Assembly: GCA_016702645.1 (NCBI GenBank)
Contig: JADJDP010000002.1
Coordinates: 286,307-350,306 of the forward strand
Reading direction: 5' to 3'
DNA length: 64,000 bases
Origin: Flavobacteriales bacterium
GTDB lineage: Bacteria; Bacteroidota; Bacteroidia; Flavobacteriales_F; PHOS-HE28
This document shows positions 35,642 to 44,600 of the stretch, in pieces (the first letter of the stretch is position 1; each line of letters opens with the position of its first letter). A model generated the notes under the pieces. That model made no database searches. It was not told where the DNA came from and worked only from the letters and a program-made list of their open reading frames with translations. A program made the translations under genes and the position numbers.

Positions 35642-37951
35642 TCAGCGCTGGAGTTCGAAACGCTGGGTGACCAGGCTGCCATCGGAGCAAGTGAGCCGTA
35701 GGAAGTAACTGCCGCTGCCAATGGTCAAGGGCAGTTCCAAGCTGAAGGAGTTCGACGCGTTGGGCGGAGCAGTCCAGACGATCCTGCCCTGTACATCAAG
35801 GATGTCGGCTTGGGTGCAGGCCGAGCGCAAGCCTTCTATGCGCAAACGACCGGTGCTCGGATTGGGTGCCAGGATGAGCGCCGTCGCGGTCACCTCGGGG
35901 TTGCCCAACCATATGCAGTAAGGGTCGGTAGGCGGCAATTCCGTGATCGTGAGGCAAGCGGTCACATCTGTGCATGGAGCCGAGCCAGGCACCGTGTAGC
36001 AGTGTATGCCGGGAGTACCTGTGCCCGGAACGAAAACCGGTGGATGGGCATTGCCGTTCGGCGATGTCCAAGATCCACCAAGGTCTGGGGTGCCCAGCAA
36101 TGAATCGAGCATGAAGAAGGACGCTGCGTTGGTACAGTAGCCGATTATGTTGTCCAAGCCAGCATTGGGTGCTTGGACCTCATTGATGGTGATGCACGCG
36201 ACATCGTTCGCGCACGGAGCCGTCCCTAGGACGGTGTAGCAGGCAACTCCCGGTTGGTCTACTCCCGGGTTGTAGGTGCTGGAATGTGGCGCACCGTTCA
36301 CGGTCCAAGTGCCACCGGCTTGCGGTGAGCCAAGGAGCTGGGCGAAGAGGGAGAATGGCACTGCATCGGAGCAAATGGAAACACTGTTGTCCTCTCCCGC
36401 ATCCGGTGCCTGTACCACGGTCACCACGAAATGCGCTATGTCGCTACCACAGCTGTTCTCCACCGTGTACATGTACATGCCCTCATCGCTCACCACCGGT
36501 GATCCGCTGCTCCAAACACCGCCGGGGTCACCGATGACCAAGGTGCTCAGATCCACGGATGTGCCGGAGCAGATCGTCGCCGCCGCATCAGGGCCAGCGT
36601 CCGCAAGGCCGATCACGGATACGACGAAGGTGGCGATATCATCACCGCACGGTGAACCCACGGTGTAGGTGTACTCCCCGGCATCGGTCACAACAGGCCC
36701 GTCGCTCCAAGTACCACCGGGCGCACCGGTGATCAGCGTGCTCAGGTCCACGCTCGTCCCTTGGCATATCTCCGCGCTCCCGTCATCACCGGCACCGAAA
36801 GCACCTTCAACAACGGTCACCGTGTAGGTGTAGTTCTGCGCACCGGGAGTAGGACACGCATCGTCCGTGGCCGTGATGGTGAAATTGTAATTGCCCGCAA
36901 GCGCACCGGTCGTGTTCCAGCAGACGGTGGCCACCGCGGGATTGGTGCCGGTCACGCTGATGGTGGCCCCGGTGAGCACCAGGTCCACGTTGCTGGTCAA
37001 GGTCAATTCCTGGGAAGCGTCCGCGTCCTCCACCGTGATGTCCACGCAGAAGGTGCTGGCACCGCACGCCGTTACCTCGTAGTCCCCGGTTGTTGCCGCA
37101 CCGCCGGTGACGGCCCCGGTGGTTCCACTCGTGGCATCGGGTACATTGTTGGTACAGGCTTGTACCACGAAGGGGAAATCGCGCATCACGCTCCCGATCC
37201 AGTCACCGTTGGCGTTGTACGTGTTCACCTCCACCACGCACACCACGTAGCCTTGGATAGTGGGTAGGAAGCTGATGTTGCCGGTAAGGCTGTCCAACAC
37301 CATACCGGTGAAGGGTTCAGCACCGGAGTATGGAGCGGAATAGAAGACGGGTTCCACAGCACCCGTGTAACGACGCGCGTCGATGAACCGGTAGCGGAGC
37401 GTCTGTGCCGGGTCCGCGACCACACCCGGATCGTAGCTCACCGGCTGGTCCACGCACACGAACGGTGGCATATCGTCACTGAACACCGGCGAGCTGCTGC
37501 ACGGCGAGATCACGTTGTTGAACTTGGTTTCGATGTAGATGCCTTGTTGCAAGGAGAGGTTCGCCGAAGTGTTGCGGCAGCAGGTGTTCCAGCTTATGGT
37601 CCACAAGGCACAGGGGCTGAGGAAAGCGGTGGTCCGGAAGGTGTACAGCTCGATGCCCGTGAGCGAGCCGCCGTTGCAGGTGGTCTGCCCCACCTGACCA
37701 GGACAGATCGGAGATACTTCCTGCTGCGAGATCTGCGGGACGTTGTTCAGCGTGAATGATACCCCGCAGGTGTTGCTGAAGGAGAGGCTTTGCGCGATGA
37801 TCGGAACGCCGCTGCATTCACGCCAGAGCTTGAGGGTGATCTCGTACTGGCTGTTGCCTATGCAGTGGTAGGTGATATCACCTCCTGGCAAATGCTCGGC
37901 AAAGAGCGAAGTGCACAGCGTGAGAGAGGCGAGCAGGGTAGTGAAGCGCAT
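35642..37951 (-). CDS. Large secreted cysteine-rich T9SS-sorted protein
   Basis: 769 aa, signal peptide MRFTTLLASLTLCTSLF. The N-terminal ~250 residues resemble adhesin-like Bacteroidota proteins (HLPGGDITYHCIGNSQYEITL). Ig-like/PKD-like repeats follow; two are close copies (ICQGTSVDLSTLITGAPGGTW and ICSGTSVDLSTLVIGDPGGVW) and two more share AGLDN/AGEDN-CYTV-AC patterns. The C-terminus (LILAPNPSTGRLRIEG, DVQGRIVW, GSYFLRLTCSDGSLVTQRFEL) is a type A T9SS sorting domain. Probably a surface adhesin or matrix protein. Confidence 0.85.
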   Translation of the reverse strand: MRFTTLLASLTLCTSLFAEHLPGGDITYHCIGNSQYEITLKLWRECSGVPIIAQSLSFSNTCGVSFTLNNVPQISQQEVSPICPGQVGQTTCNGGSLTGIELYTFRTTAFLSPCALWTISWNTCCRNTSANLSLQQGIYIETKFNNVISPCSSSPVFSDDMPPFVCVDQPVSYDPGVVADPAQTLRYRFIDARRYTGAVEPVFYSAPYSGAEPFTGMVLDSLTGNISFLPTIQGYVVCVVEVNTYNANGDWIGSVMRDFPFVVQACTNNVPDATSGTTGAVTGGAATTGDYEVTACGASTFCVDITVEDADASQELTLTSNVDLVLTGATISVTGTNPAVATVCWNTTGALAGNYNFTITATDDACPTPGAQNYTYTVTVVEGAFGAGDDGSAEICQGTSVDLSTLITGAPGGTWSDGPVVTDAGEYTYTVGSPCGDDIATFVVSVIGLADAGPDAAATICSGTSVDLSTLVIGDPGGVWSSGSPVVSDEGMYMYTVENSCGSDIAHFVVTVVQAPDAGEDNSVSICSDAVPFSLFAQLLGSPQAGGTWTVNGAPHSSTYNPGVDQPGVACYTVLGTAPCANDVACITINEVQAPNAGLDNIIGYCTNAASFFMLDSLLGTPDLGGSWTSPNGNAHPPVFVPGTGTPGIHCYTVPGSAPCTDVTACLTITELPPTDPYCIWLGNPEVTATALILAPNPSTGRLRIEGLRSACTQADILDVQGRIVWTAPPNASNSFSLELPLTIGSGSYFLRLTCSDGSLVTQRFELQR

Positions 37952-38005
37952 GGTAAGTGGGGTCTGTTCCGCACCAATGTAACAACTGCCCGGATCGGTG
38001 CTTCC

Positions 38006-38533
38006 CTAGCCCAGCGCCGTGAGGGTGCGATCGATCTGGGCCACGTGCCTGTGCACGTGCCTGCGCATGAAGCCCACCCCCTGCACCAGGTTGAAGCGGC
38101 CCATGAACGGATGCTTGAAGAGGTCATGGCCTGCGAGCGCTTCCGGCAGTTCCTCGTAGGTGGAGCGCATCCGGATGCGCACTGTGTCCCAGCGCGTGCG
38201 AGCAACGGCATAGCTGGTCGCGGGGACATCCGCGATCACCAAGGGTGCTTTGTACTTCACCGGTAGCTGTATGCCTGTGTTCAGAACGAGCAATCGCAGT
38301 GAGGCCGAAAACCCGACCGGACCGTGCTTATTGAACTCGCGCTTCTTGTTCAGGTAGGCCAAGGAGCCCTCTTCTGCGATCGCAAGGTGCGTCATCACTT
38401 GGGCAACGCTCCACCCACCGTTCGTGGGCCGTTGGGCAAGACGCTCGGGTGGCACCGCATCGAGCTTCTTGAGCAGGACTTGTCGCTCGCCCTCCATGCG
38501 ATCGAAAAGCTGCAGGAGGCGCTCGTGCGACAT
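38006..38533 (-). CDS. DinB superfamily protein
   Basis: 175 aa, DinB/YfiT-like four-helix bundle. The family pattern is WSVAQVMTHLAIAEE with the first metal-ligand His and the late GFMRRHVHRHVAQIDR histidines. These proteins are putative metal- or thiol-dependent enzymes; the specific role is unknown. Same strand as its neighbours but with gaps of 54 and 10 bases. Confidence 0.82.
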   Translation of the reverse strand: MSHERLLQLFDRMEGERQVLLKKLDAVPPERLAQRPTNGGWSVAQVMTHLAIAEEGSLAYLNKKREFNKHGPVGFSASLRLLVLNTGIQLPVKYKAPLVIADVPATSYAVARTRWDTVRIRMRSTYEELPEALAGHDLFKHPFMGRFNLVQGVGFMRRHVHRHVAQIDRTLTALG

Positions 38534-38543
38534 GCGGCTGAGG

Positions 38544-39419
38544 CTACCTGGCGCGCGTGATGTTCTTCAGGTCCACATCGATGAAGCCCTCTTTCTTTCC
38601 GAAGATGGCCGCATCATCCGCCAAGTACATGAGTTCGCCTGTACCGGCATTGAACACACGCTTGAAGCAATGCTTGTTCTTGTGGTCGCCGGTGAGGATG
38701 ACATCGCTCACGGTGAGCGCACGGTCTTGGGCCTCCACAGCGGCGGTTAGGTCCACTAGGCCTACGAGCTTGTTCGGCGAAGTGTATTGTGTGGCGATCG
38801 CAGCGGCATCCGGCAGGCTCTTGTCCACGTGCTCGCGGGCAAGGAGCAGTTCGGTGTCTCGCACCAAACGGGTGCGTGTCGAGTAGGTGCGGTCGGCCGT
38901 GGCCTTGTCAGTGATCTTTCCGGCTTCAACGAGTTTCAGGTAGTCCTGCAAGTGCTTGAGGTAGATCGTGAGCATGGCCGACATGTTCTTCTCGTTGATC
39001 GCTTTGGGGTCGATCATGATGAACGCCAGTTCCTGTTCCTGGCCAATGCTCGTGAAGGCGTTGTCCTTCTGTTGGAGCGGTTCGCCCTTTTTCTGCTTCC
39101 AACCCTTCACCAAGGTGAGAAAGGTGCCTTCGAATTTCACGGGGTCCACTTTGGCGGTCTTCAGCAAGTAGGTCTTTGCGGGGTCCATGGGTTGTGCCGC
39201 CAGCTCGGCAACGGTTACGAACTCATAGCCCGTGGTGTACTTCCACTCGCTCTTCACCGCGTTCATGATGGCCCGGTTGTACGGTGAATCGCCGGCATCG
39301 AGCACCACGATGGTCGTGGTGGCTTTGGCGGCTTTCACGGCGGAAGCCTCGAAGCTGCCGTATTGGGCGATGGAGGGGATCGAAACGAGGAGGACCGTGG
39401 ATAGAAGGATGGAGCGCAT
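38544..39419 (-). CDS. Secreted protein of unknown function
   Basis: 291 aa. Sec signal peptide MRSILLSTVLLVSIPSIAQ. No family recognised. The body is alpha/beta-like (TTTIVVLDAGDSPYNRAIMNAVK, LAFIMIDPKAINEKNM, LTIYLKHLQDYLKLVEAGK) with an internal lysine-rich stretch and no Cys pairs or catalytic motif I can name. No sorting domain, so probably periplasmic. It ends ten bases before the DinB gene and could share its transcript. Confidence 0.72.
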   Translation of the reverse strand: MRSILLSTVLLVSIPSIAQYGSFEASAVKAAKATTTIVVLDAGDSPYNRAIMNAVKSEWKYTTGYEFVTVAELAAQPMDPAKTYLLKTAKVDPVKFEGTFLTLVKGWKQKKGEPLQQKDNAFTSIGQEQELAFIMIDPKAINEKNMSAMLTIYLKHLQDYLKLVEAGKITDKATADRTYSTRTRLVRDTELLLAREHVDKSLPDAAAIATQYTSPNKLVGLVDLTAAVEAQDRALTVSDVILTGDHKNKHCFKRVFNAGTGELMYLADDAAIFGKKEGFIDVDLKNITRAR

Positions 39420-39454
39420 GGTTCGGGTTGACGTTGTTCGTTGTTGGTTGAGTT

Positions 39455-39535
39455 GTCATGGTGACCCCGGATTTTCATCCGTTGCGAACCATGACCTTCG
39501 AAGTTGCCCTTCGACAAGCTCAGGGCGACAATGCC
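39455..39535. repeat. Dispersed repeat with TTCGACAAGCTCAGG core
   Basis: Holds GTCATGGTGA ... ACCATGACC and then GCCCT-TCGACAAGCTC-AGGGC, a 5-bp-stem inverted repeat. Related to the copies at 4413 and 23449. It lies in the otherwise empty spacer between the unknown secreted protein and the broken ORF at 39591. Confidence 0.55.
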
Positions 39536-39590
39536 AACGGGGCTAAAATAGTGCCACCCCAACGCGACCTTTGGAGCCGATCCGCTCAAG

Positions 39591-39956
39591 GTGAACAACC
39601 AACTGTCGAAACCGGGTGAGGAGGGGTTGATCCGTTCGTTGGACCGGGCCGAGGTGCTCGCCTCCACCATTGCGCAACTTTGAAAGGACCTCGCCCTCAC
39701 AGAGGAGGAACTTCCCCTTCCCGTGGTGGGCGAGGAGGCCTTTGAGCGCCTTCGTGCGCATGTGCTCGACGCTTTGGATCGTTGGACAAGCGCGGGTTCG
39801 TCGGCATTGTCCAGAGCGGTCAACCGGGTGGACCTTACCGAGCGCGTGGTGAGTGCGGCCATGGACCGGGGCGGCCTGCACGAATTGGCGGGAGCCATGG
39901 TGGTCCGCTGCCTGCAGAAGGTGCTCATGCGGCACCGCTATGCAGGGCGTTTCTGA
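39591..39956 (+). pseudogene. Small unknown protein gene with an in-frame stop
   Basis: From a GTG at 39591 the frame reads NNQLSKPGEEGLIRSLDRAE then TIAQL, hits TGA at 39681-39683, and continues in the same frame KDLALTEEELPLPVVGEEAF to the stop at 39956. The two parts read like one helical protein of ~121 residues, so a substitution, real or an error, has made the stop. No family recognised. The second part alone, from a GTG at 39723, is a possible shorter gene. sucA starts 90 bases later. Confidence 0.5.
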
Positions 39957-40029
39957 AATGTGTTTTACCCGGTCCTCATTGTGCATTTCTCTGGGTCCCA
40001 TCTGCCTACGGGGTGAACAGGAGCGATCC

Positions 40030-40037
40030 TACCTTCG
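40030..40037 (+). promoter_or_regulatory. Candidate -7 element (TACCTTCG) of sucAB
   Basis: TACCTTCG eight bases before the sucA ATG. Confidence 0.4.
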
Positions 40038-40045
40038 CACACCGA

Positions 40046-42838
40046 ATGGACAAGTACTCCTACCTGAGCAACGTCGATAGCGCTTGGCTCGACGACCTGC
40101 ACCAACAATACCAAAAGGACCCCGCTAGCGTCGAAACCGGCTGGGCCCGCTTCTTCGAAGGCTTCGAGTTCGCCCGATCCCTGGAGGGTGATACATACCT
40201 GAGTGCCGCACCCACTGCACCCGCACCCGGTGGCAACGAGCGTTTCGAGAAGGAGTTCCGTGTGCTGGAGCTGATCAATGCTTACCGTACTCGGGGACAT
40301 CTTTTCACCCGTACCAACCCCGTTCGGGATCGGCGCAAGTACAGCCCCACGTTGGACCTGGAGAACCACGGCCTGAGCGATGCCGATCTGGACACGGTGT
40401 TCAGCGCGGGCAATGAGGTGGGCCTGGGACCGGTGAAGCTCCGCGAGATCGTCGCGCTGCTGCAACAGACCTATTGCCAGAGCGTGGGCGTGGAGTTCAA
40501 GTTCATCCGCGACCCGGAGAAGCTGAAGTGGATGCAGGAGCGCATGGAAGGTTCGCGGAACATGCCATCGTTCTCGCTCGACCAGAAGAAGGAGATCCTG
40601 GAGAAGCTGAACGAGGCGGTGGTCTTCGAGAAGTTCCTAGGGAAGAAGTTCATCGGTGCCAAACGCTTCAGCATTGAGGGTGCCGAAGCCTTGATCCCTG
40701 CGCTGGACACGGTGATCGAACACGGTGCGGAACTCGGCATAACGGAGTACGTCATCGGAATGGCACATCGTGGGCGATTGAACGTCCTGGCCAACACCCT
40801 GCGCAAGAGCTACGACCAGATCTTCTCGGAATTCGAAGGCAAGGACTATGAGGATTCGCTGGTGGAAGGCGATGTGAAGTACCACATGGGCTACAGCAGC
40901 ATGGTGAAGACGAACACCGGCAAGGAGGTTCGCCTCACGCTCGCACCCAACCCGAGCCATCTGGAAACAGTGGGTCCTGTGATGCAAGGGATCTCGCGCG
41001 CCATCATCGAGCACGACGACAACTTCGCCAAAGGGATCACCGCGCCGATCCTCATCCATGGCGATGCGGCCGTCGCCGGACAAGGCGTTGTTTACGAGGT
41101 GGTGCAGATGGCCGGATTGAAAGCCTACGAGGTCGGAGGCACGATCCATATCGTGGTGAACAACCAGGTGGGCTTCACCACAAACTACATCGACGCCCGC
41201 ACCAGCACCTACTGCACGGATGTGGCGAAGGTGACCCAATGCCCGGTCTTCCACGTGAACGGCGACGATGCCGAGGCGGTGGCCTACACCGTGCAGCTCG
41301 CAATGGACTTCCGGCAGCGTTACAGCAAGGACGTGTGGGTGGACATTCTCTGCTACCGCAAGCACGGGCACAACGAGGGCGATGAACCGAAGTTCACGCA
41401 ACCGTTGCTTTACAAGGCGATCGCAGCGCACGCTGATCCGCGGGAGATCTACACGCAAAAGCTGATCGACAGTGGCGTGGAGGGCGCACGCGAAATGGCG
41501 GAGGAAATGGAACGCTCGTTCACGGAGATGCTCGATGCGCGCCTGACCGAAGCGAAGCAGGTGCGCGTGGGCAAGATCACCAACTTCCTGGAGGAGCGGT
41601 GGAAAGGCTTCAAACGCGCCGATGAGAAGGACTTCGCGAAATCGCCGAAGACGGGTGTGAAGAGGGAGACCTTGCAAATGATCGGCGAGAAACTCACCGT
41701 TGTGCCTGAAGGCAAACGTTTCTTCAGCAAGCTGGAAAAGATCCTCGCCGACCGCAAGAAGATGCTCGCCGAGGACCGCCTTGATTGGAGCATGGGCGAA
41801 CTGCTGGCCTATGGATCGTTGCTGGTTGAGGGCCATCCCGTGCGCTTCACCGGGCAGGATGTGGAACGTGGCACCTTCTCGCACCGCCACGCGGTAGTGA
41901 AGATGGAGGACAGCGAAGAGGAGTTCATCCATCTGAAGCACATCCAGGAAGGGCAGGCCTTGTTGCAGATCTACAACTCGCTCCTGAGCGAGTATGCGGT
42001 GCTCGGCTTCGAGTATGGCTATGCCCTCACCAACCCGCAGACACTTACGATCTGGGAAGCGCAGTTCGGCGATTTCGTCAACGGTGCGCAGATCGTCCTC
42101 GATCAATACCTCTGCTGTGCCGAGGAGAAGTGGAACACGCAGAACGGCATCGTGCTCCTGCTTCCGCACGGTTACGAAGGACAAGGTGCCGAGCACAGCA
42201 GCGCACGCATGGAGCGTTTCCTCCAGAGCTGCGCCGACGGGAACATGATGGTGGTGAATTGCACCACACCTGCGAACTTCTTCCACGCACTGCGCCGCCA
42301 ACTCACGTGGAACTTCCGCAAGCCGTTGGTGGTCTTCACACCGAAGAGCCTGCTACGCCATCCCAAATGCGTGAGCAAATTGGAAGAGCTCGCAACCGGT
42401 GGTTTCCAAGAGCTGATCGACGACCCCGGCTCGGGGGCCGGGGCAAGTGGTGCCGATCCGAAGGAGGTGAAGACCGTGATCTTCACGCAAGGCAAGATCC
42501 ACTATGAGCTTGCCGAACATCGTGAGAAGAACAACATCACTGGCACTGCGCTCGTCCGTATCGAGCAGTTGCATCCGCTGCCAACCGACCAAATGCGTGC
42601 GGTGATGAAGAAGTACGCGAAGGCCGAGCGCTATCTATGGGTGCAGGAGGAACCGCTCAACATGGGCGCGTGGTCATACATGGCCCAGAACTTCACGGAT
42701 GTGAAATGGGAGGTGATCGCACGCCCCGCAAGCGGTGCTCCCGCCACGGGCAGTAGCAAGCGCAGCGCGAACCAGCAGAACGCGATCATTGAGAAAGCGT
42801 TCGCTAAAGCACCTGCCAAGGCGAAGGCGCGCGCCTGA
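40046..42838 (+). CDS. sucA: 2-oxoglutarate dehydrogenase E1 component
   Basis: Thiamine-diphosphate E1 of the TCA-cycle 2-oxoglutarate dehydrogenase complex, 930 aa from MDKYSYLSNVDSAWLDDL. Markers are RTRGHLFTRTNP, IGMAHRGRLNVLANT, the ThDP-binding block ILIHGDAAVAGQGVVYE with INNQ-type VVNNQVGFTT, YRKHGHNEGDEPKFTQP, and a C-terminal transketolase fold (LLPHGYEGQGAEHSSARMERFLQ, LVRIEQLHPLP). Near residue 795 an eight-residue Gly/Ala/Ser insert (GSGAGASG) is encoded by a palindromic repeat and stays in frame. Followed by sucB after 19 bases. Confidence 0.97.
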   Translation: MDKYSYLSNVDSAWLDDLHQQYQKDPASVETGWARFFEGFEFARSLEGDTYLSAAPTAPAPGGNERFEKEFRVLELINAYRTRGHLFTRTNPVRDRRKYSPTLDLENHGLSDADLDTVFSAGNEVGLGPVKLREIVALLQQTYCQSVGVEFKFIRDPEKLKWMQERMEGSRNMPSFSLDQKKEILEKLNEAVVFEKFLGKKFIGAKRFSIEGAEALIPALDTVIEHGAELGITEYVIGMAHRGRLNVLANTLRKSYDQIFSEFEGKDYEDSLVEGDVKYHMGYSSMVKTNTGKEVRLTLAPNPSHLETVGPVMQGISRAIIEHDDNFAKGITAPILIHGDAAVAGQGVVYEVVQMAGLKAYEVGGTIHIVVNNQVGFTTNYIDARTSTYCTDVAKVTQCPVFHVNGDDAEAVAYTVQLAMDFRQRYSKDVWVDILCYRKHGHNEGDEPKFTQPLLYKAIAAHADPREIYTQKLIDSGVEGAREMAEEMERSFTEMLDARLTEAKQVRVGKITNFLEERWKGFKRADEKDFAKSPKTGVKRETLQMIGEKLTVVPEGKRFFSKLEKILADRKKMLAEDRLDWSMGELLAYGSLLVEGHPVRFTGQDVERGTFSHRHAVVKMEDSEEEFIHLKHIQEGQALLQIYNSLLSEYAVLGFEYGYALTNPQTLTIWEAQFGDFVNGAQIVLDQYLCCAEEKWNTQNGIVLLLPHGYEGQGAEHSSARMERFLQSCADGNMMVVNCTTPANFFHALRRQLTWNFRKPLVVFTPKSLLRHPKCVSKLEELATGGFQELIDDPGSGAGASGADPKEVKTVIFTQGKIHYELAEHREKNNITGTALVRIEQLHPLPTDQMRAVMKKYAKAERYLWVQEEPLNMGAWSYMAQNFTDVKWEVIARPASGAPATGSSKRSANQQNAIIEKAFAKAPAKAKARA
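42424..42443. repeat. CCCCGGC / GCCGGGG palindrome inside sucA
   Basis: Same 7-bp arms and 6-base loop length as at 4948-4967. Here it is translated as part of a Gly/Ala-rich insertion between LIDDP and ADPKEVKTV. Confidence 0.6.
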
Positions 42839-42857
42839 TAACCAAGAATAGACAACT

Positions 42858-44078
42858 ATGGCCACAATAGATATCAAGGTTCCCAGTCCCGGTGAGAGCA
42901 TCAGCGAAGTGCGCATTGCGCGTTGGCTCGTGAAGGACGGCGATGTGGTGAGCAAGGACCAGGTACTGGGCGAGATCGACAGCGACAAGGCGACCTTGGA
43001 ACTGAGCGCCGAATCCGAAGGCAAAGTGCAACTCCTTGCCAAAGAGGACCAGACCGTGAACGTGGGCGACGTGGTCGTGAAGATCGATACGAGTTTCAAG
43101 GCAGAGAAGAAGGTGGCCCCAGCAGCCGCTGCTGTCGTGGCTGCCCCAACAACGAAGCCGGTCACGCCCCCTTCCGTTGCAGCCCACGCGACACCCTTAG
43201 CGAAAGCAATGCTGGACGACAAAGGCGTTAGCGCGGACAAGGTGAAAGGCAGTGGCCCCAACGGGCGCATCACCAAGAGCGATGTGGCGGCGTATGTATC
43301 GGGTGGCGTGAAGGCCGATGCGATCGTCATGAACGGCTGGGGCGGCAAGCGCGACCAGAACCGCGTCAAGATGACCACGCTCCGCAAGAAGGTCGCCGAG
43401 CGTTTGGTAGCAGTGAAGAACCAGACGGCCATGCTCACCACCTTCAACGAGGTGGACATGAGCGCCGTGATGGCCGTGCGCGAGAAGTACAAGGACAAAT
43501 TCAAGGAGCAGCACGGCGTAGGCCTCGGCTTCATGAGCTTCTTCACCAAGGCGGTTACCGAAGCACTGCGCCTCTTTCCCCAAGTGAACGCACACATCGA
43601 CGGCGAGGAAATGATCATGCACGATTACGCGGACATCGGCATCGCCGTGAGCTCACCGAAGGGCCTGATGGTGCCGGTGCTGCGCAATGCGGAGCGCATG
43701 AGCCTCGCGGAGATCGAAGGCAAGATCAAGGAACTCGCGGTGAAGGCGCGTGACGGCAAGCTCAGCATCGATGAGATGACCGGTGGCACCTTCACCATCA
43801 CCAATGGTGGTGTGTTCGGCAGCATGCTCAGCACGCCGATCATCAACCCGCCGCAGAGCGCCATCCTGGGCATGCACAACATCGTGGAGCGGCCGGTGGC
43901 GGTGCATGGCCAAGTGGTCATCCGCCCGATCATGTACGTGGCCCTCAGTTACGATCACCGCATCATCGACGGCAAGGAGAGCGTGAGCTTCCTCATGGCC
44001 GTGAAACAGATGATCGAGGACCCCGACAAGATGGTTTTCGGCGGGAAGGATCCGGGGGAGGTGTTGTTGGGGCTGTAG
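42858..44078 (+). CDS. sucB: Dihydrolipoyllysine-residue succinyltransferase (E2 of 2-oxoglutarate dehydrogenase)
   Basis: 406 aa. N-terminal lipoyl domain (IKVPSPGESISEVRIARW, lipoyl lysine in EIDSDKATLEL), an Ala/Pro linker, the E1/E3-binding domain (ATPLAKAMLDDKGV, GRITKSDVAAYV) and the catalytic CAT domain with GIAVSSPKGLMVPVLRNAE and the active-site SYDHRIIDGKE. C-terminus IEDPDKMVFGGKDPGEVLLGL. Same operon as sucA; a hairpin follows the stop. Confidence 0.97.
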   Translation: MATIDIKVPSPGESISEVRIARWLVKDGDVVSKDQVLGEIDSDKATLELSAESEGKVQLLAKEDQTVNVGDVVVKIDTSFKAEKKVAPAAAAVVAAPTTKPVTPPSVAAHATPLAKAMLDDKGVSADKVKGSGPNGRITKSDVAAYVSGGVKADAIVMNGWGGKRDQNRVKMTTLRKKVAERLVAVKNQTAMLTTFNEVDMSAVMAVREKYKDKFKEQHGVGLGFMSFFTKAVTEALRLFPQVNAHIDGEEMIMHDYADIGIAVSSPKGLMVPVLRNAERMSLAEIEGKIKELAVKARDGKLSIDEMTGGTFTITNGGVFGSMLSTPIINPPQSAILGMHNIVERPVAVHGQVVIRPIMYVALSYDHRIIDGKESVSFLMAVKQMIEDPDKMVFGGKDPGEVLLGL

Positions 44079-44094
44079 ACCCGCGTGTGCGGGT
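44079..44094 (+). terminator. Hairpin after sucB
   Basis: ACCCGC-GTGT-GCGGGT directly after the TAG stop, followed by TCCTCT. A plausible but weak intrinsic terminator. Confidence 0.5.
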
Positions 44095-44387
44095 TCCTCT
44101 GTCAGCAGCGCTGCGCCTGCCTTTGTAATGCCCGTGAGCCGTTCCGATCTGCGGATGCCTTCCGCCAAGCCCCGGTCCCCCCTGTTCATCAGCGGGATAC
44201 ATCCGTTGGTCACCGGCCTCTACCTTTGGATGAAGCCGACAGGACTCTTCTTGATTCGGTCACGGTGGAGCGGCGTTTGGTCCCGCATGCGATCCTGGGC
44301 TTCTTTCCACCCTGCCGTGATACCGGGGGAAGGGGAGGACGATTGAACCTGGTCAGGCCGGACGGCATCGTGATAGGCCGGGCAACG

Positions 44388-44452
44388 ATCGAGGACCCCA
44401 GCAAGATGGTCTTCGGCAACAAGGAGCCGGGGAGGTGCTGTTGGGGTTGTAG
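44388..44452 (+). pseudogene. Decayed duplicate of the sucB 3' end
   Basis: 65 bases match the last 66 bases of sucB (44013-44078) at about 85 percent by eye: nine substitutions and one missing G, ending at the same TAG. It encodes IEDPSKMVFGNKEPG before the frame breaks. It sits in a 520-base stretch (44095-44615) with no credible gene. Either a remnant of a second E2 gene or a local duplication. Confidence 0.7.
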
Positions 44453-44600
44453 GTCTCGGAGCACTCGAGACCAATTCGGGCGTCATACCGATCCGGACCC
44501 TTGGGGACGTCACTGTCCGTTTCGACCCCGGAACATCCCATTCGGTCGGATCCATCAGCGTTAATGGGGTTTTGTCAGGTTATCGAGAGAACGGTCAACG

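Noticed and set aside
36400..37100. Repeated Ig/PKD-like segments in the T9SS protein as a mobile or phage tail feature
   Set aside because: Such repeats are ordinary in Bacteroidota adhesin-like secreted proteins and no phage genes are nearby.
39681..39683. TGA as a selenocysteine codon
   Set aside because: No SECIS-like hairpin is apparent just after it, no selenoprotein family matches, and the position reads naturally as Gln or Glu.
44095..44600. Several open frames of 60-150 codons in this spacer
   Set aside because: None has domain similarity, signal peptide or promoter; they overlap in many frames, as expected for GC-rich non-coding DNA with a gene relic.
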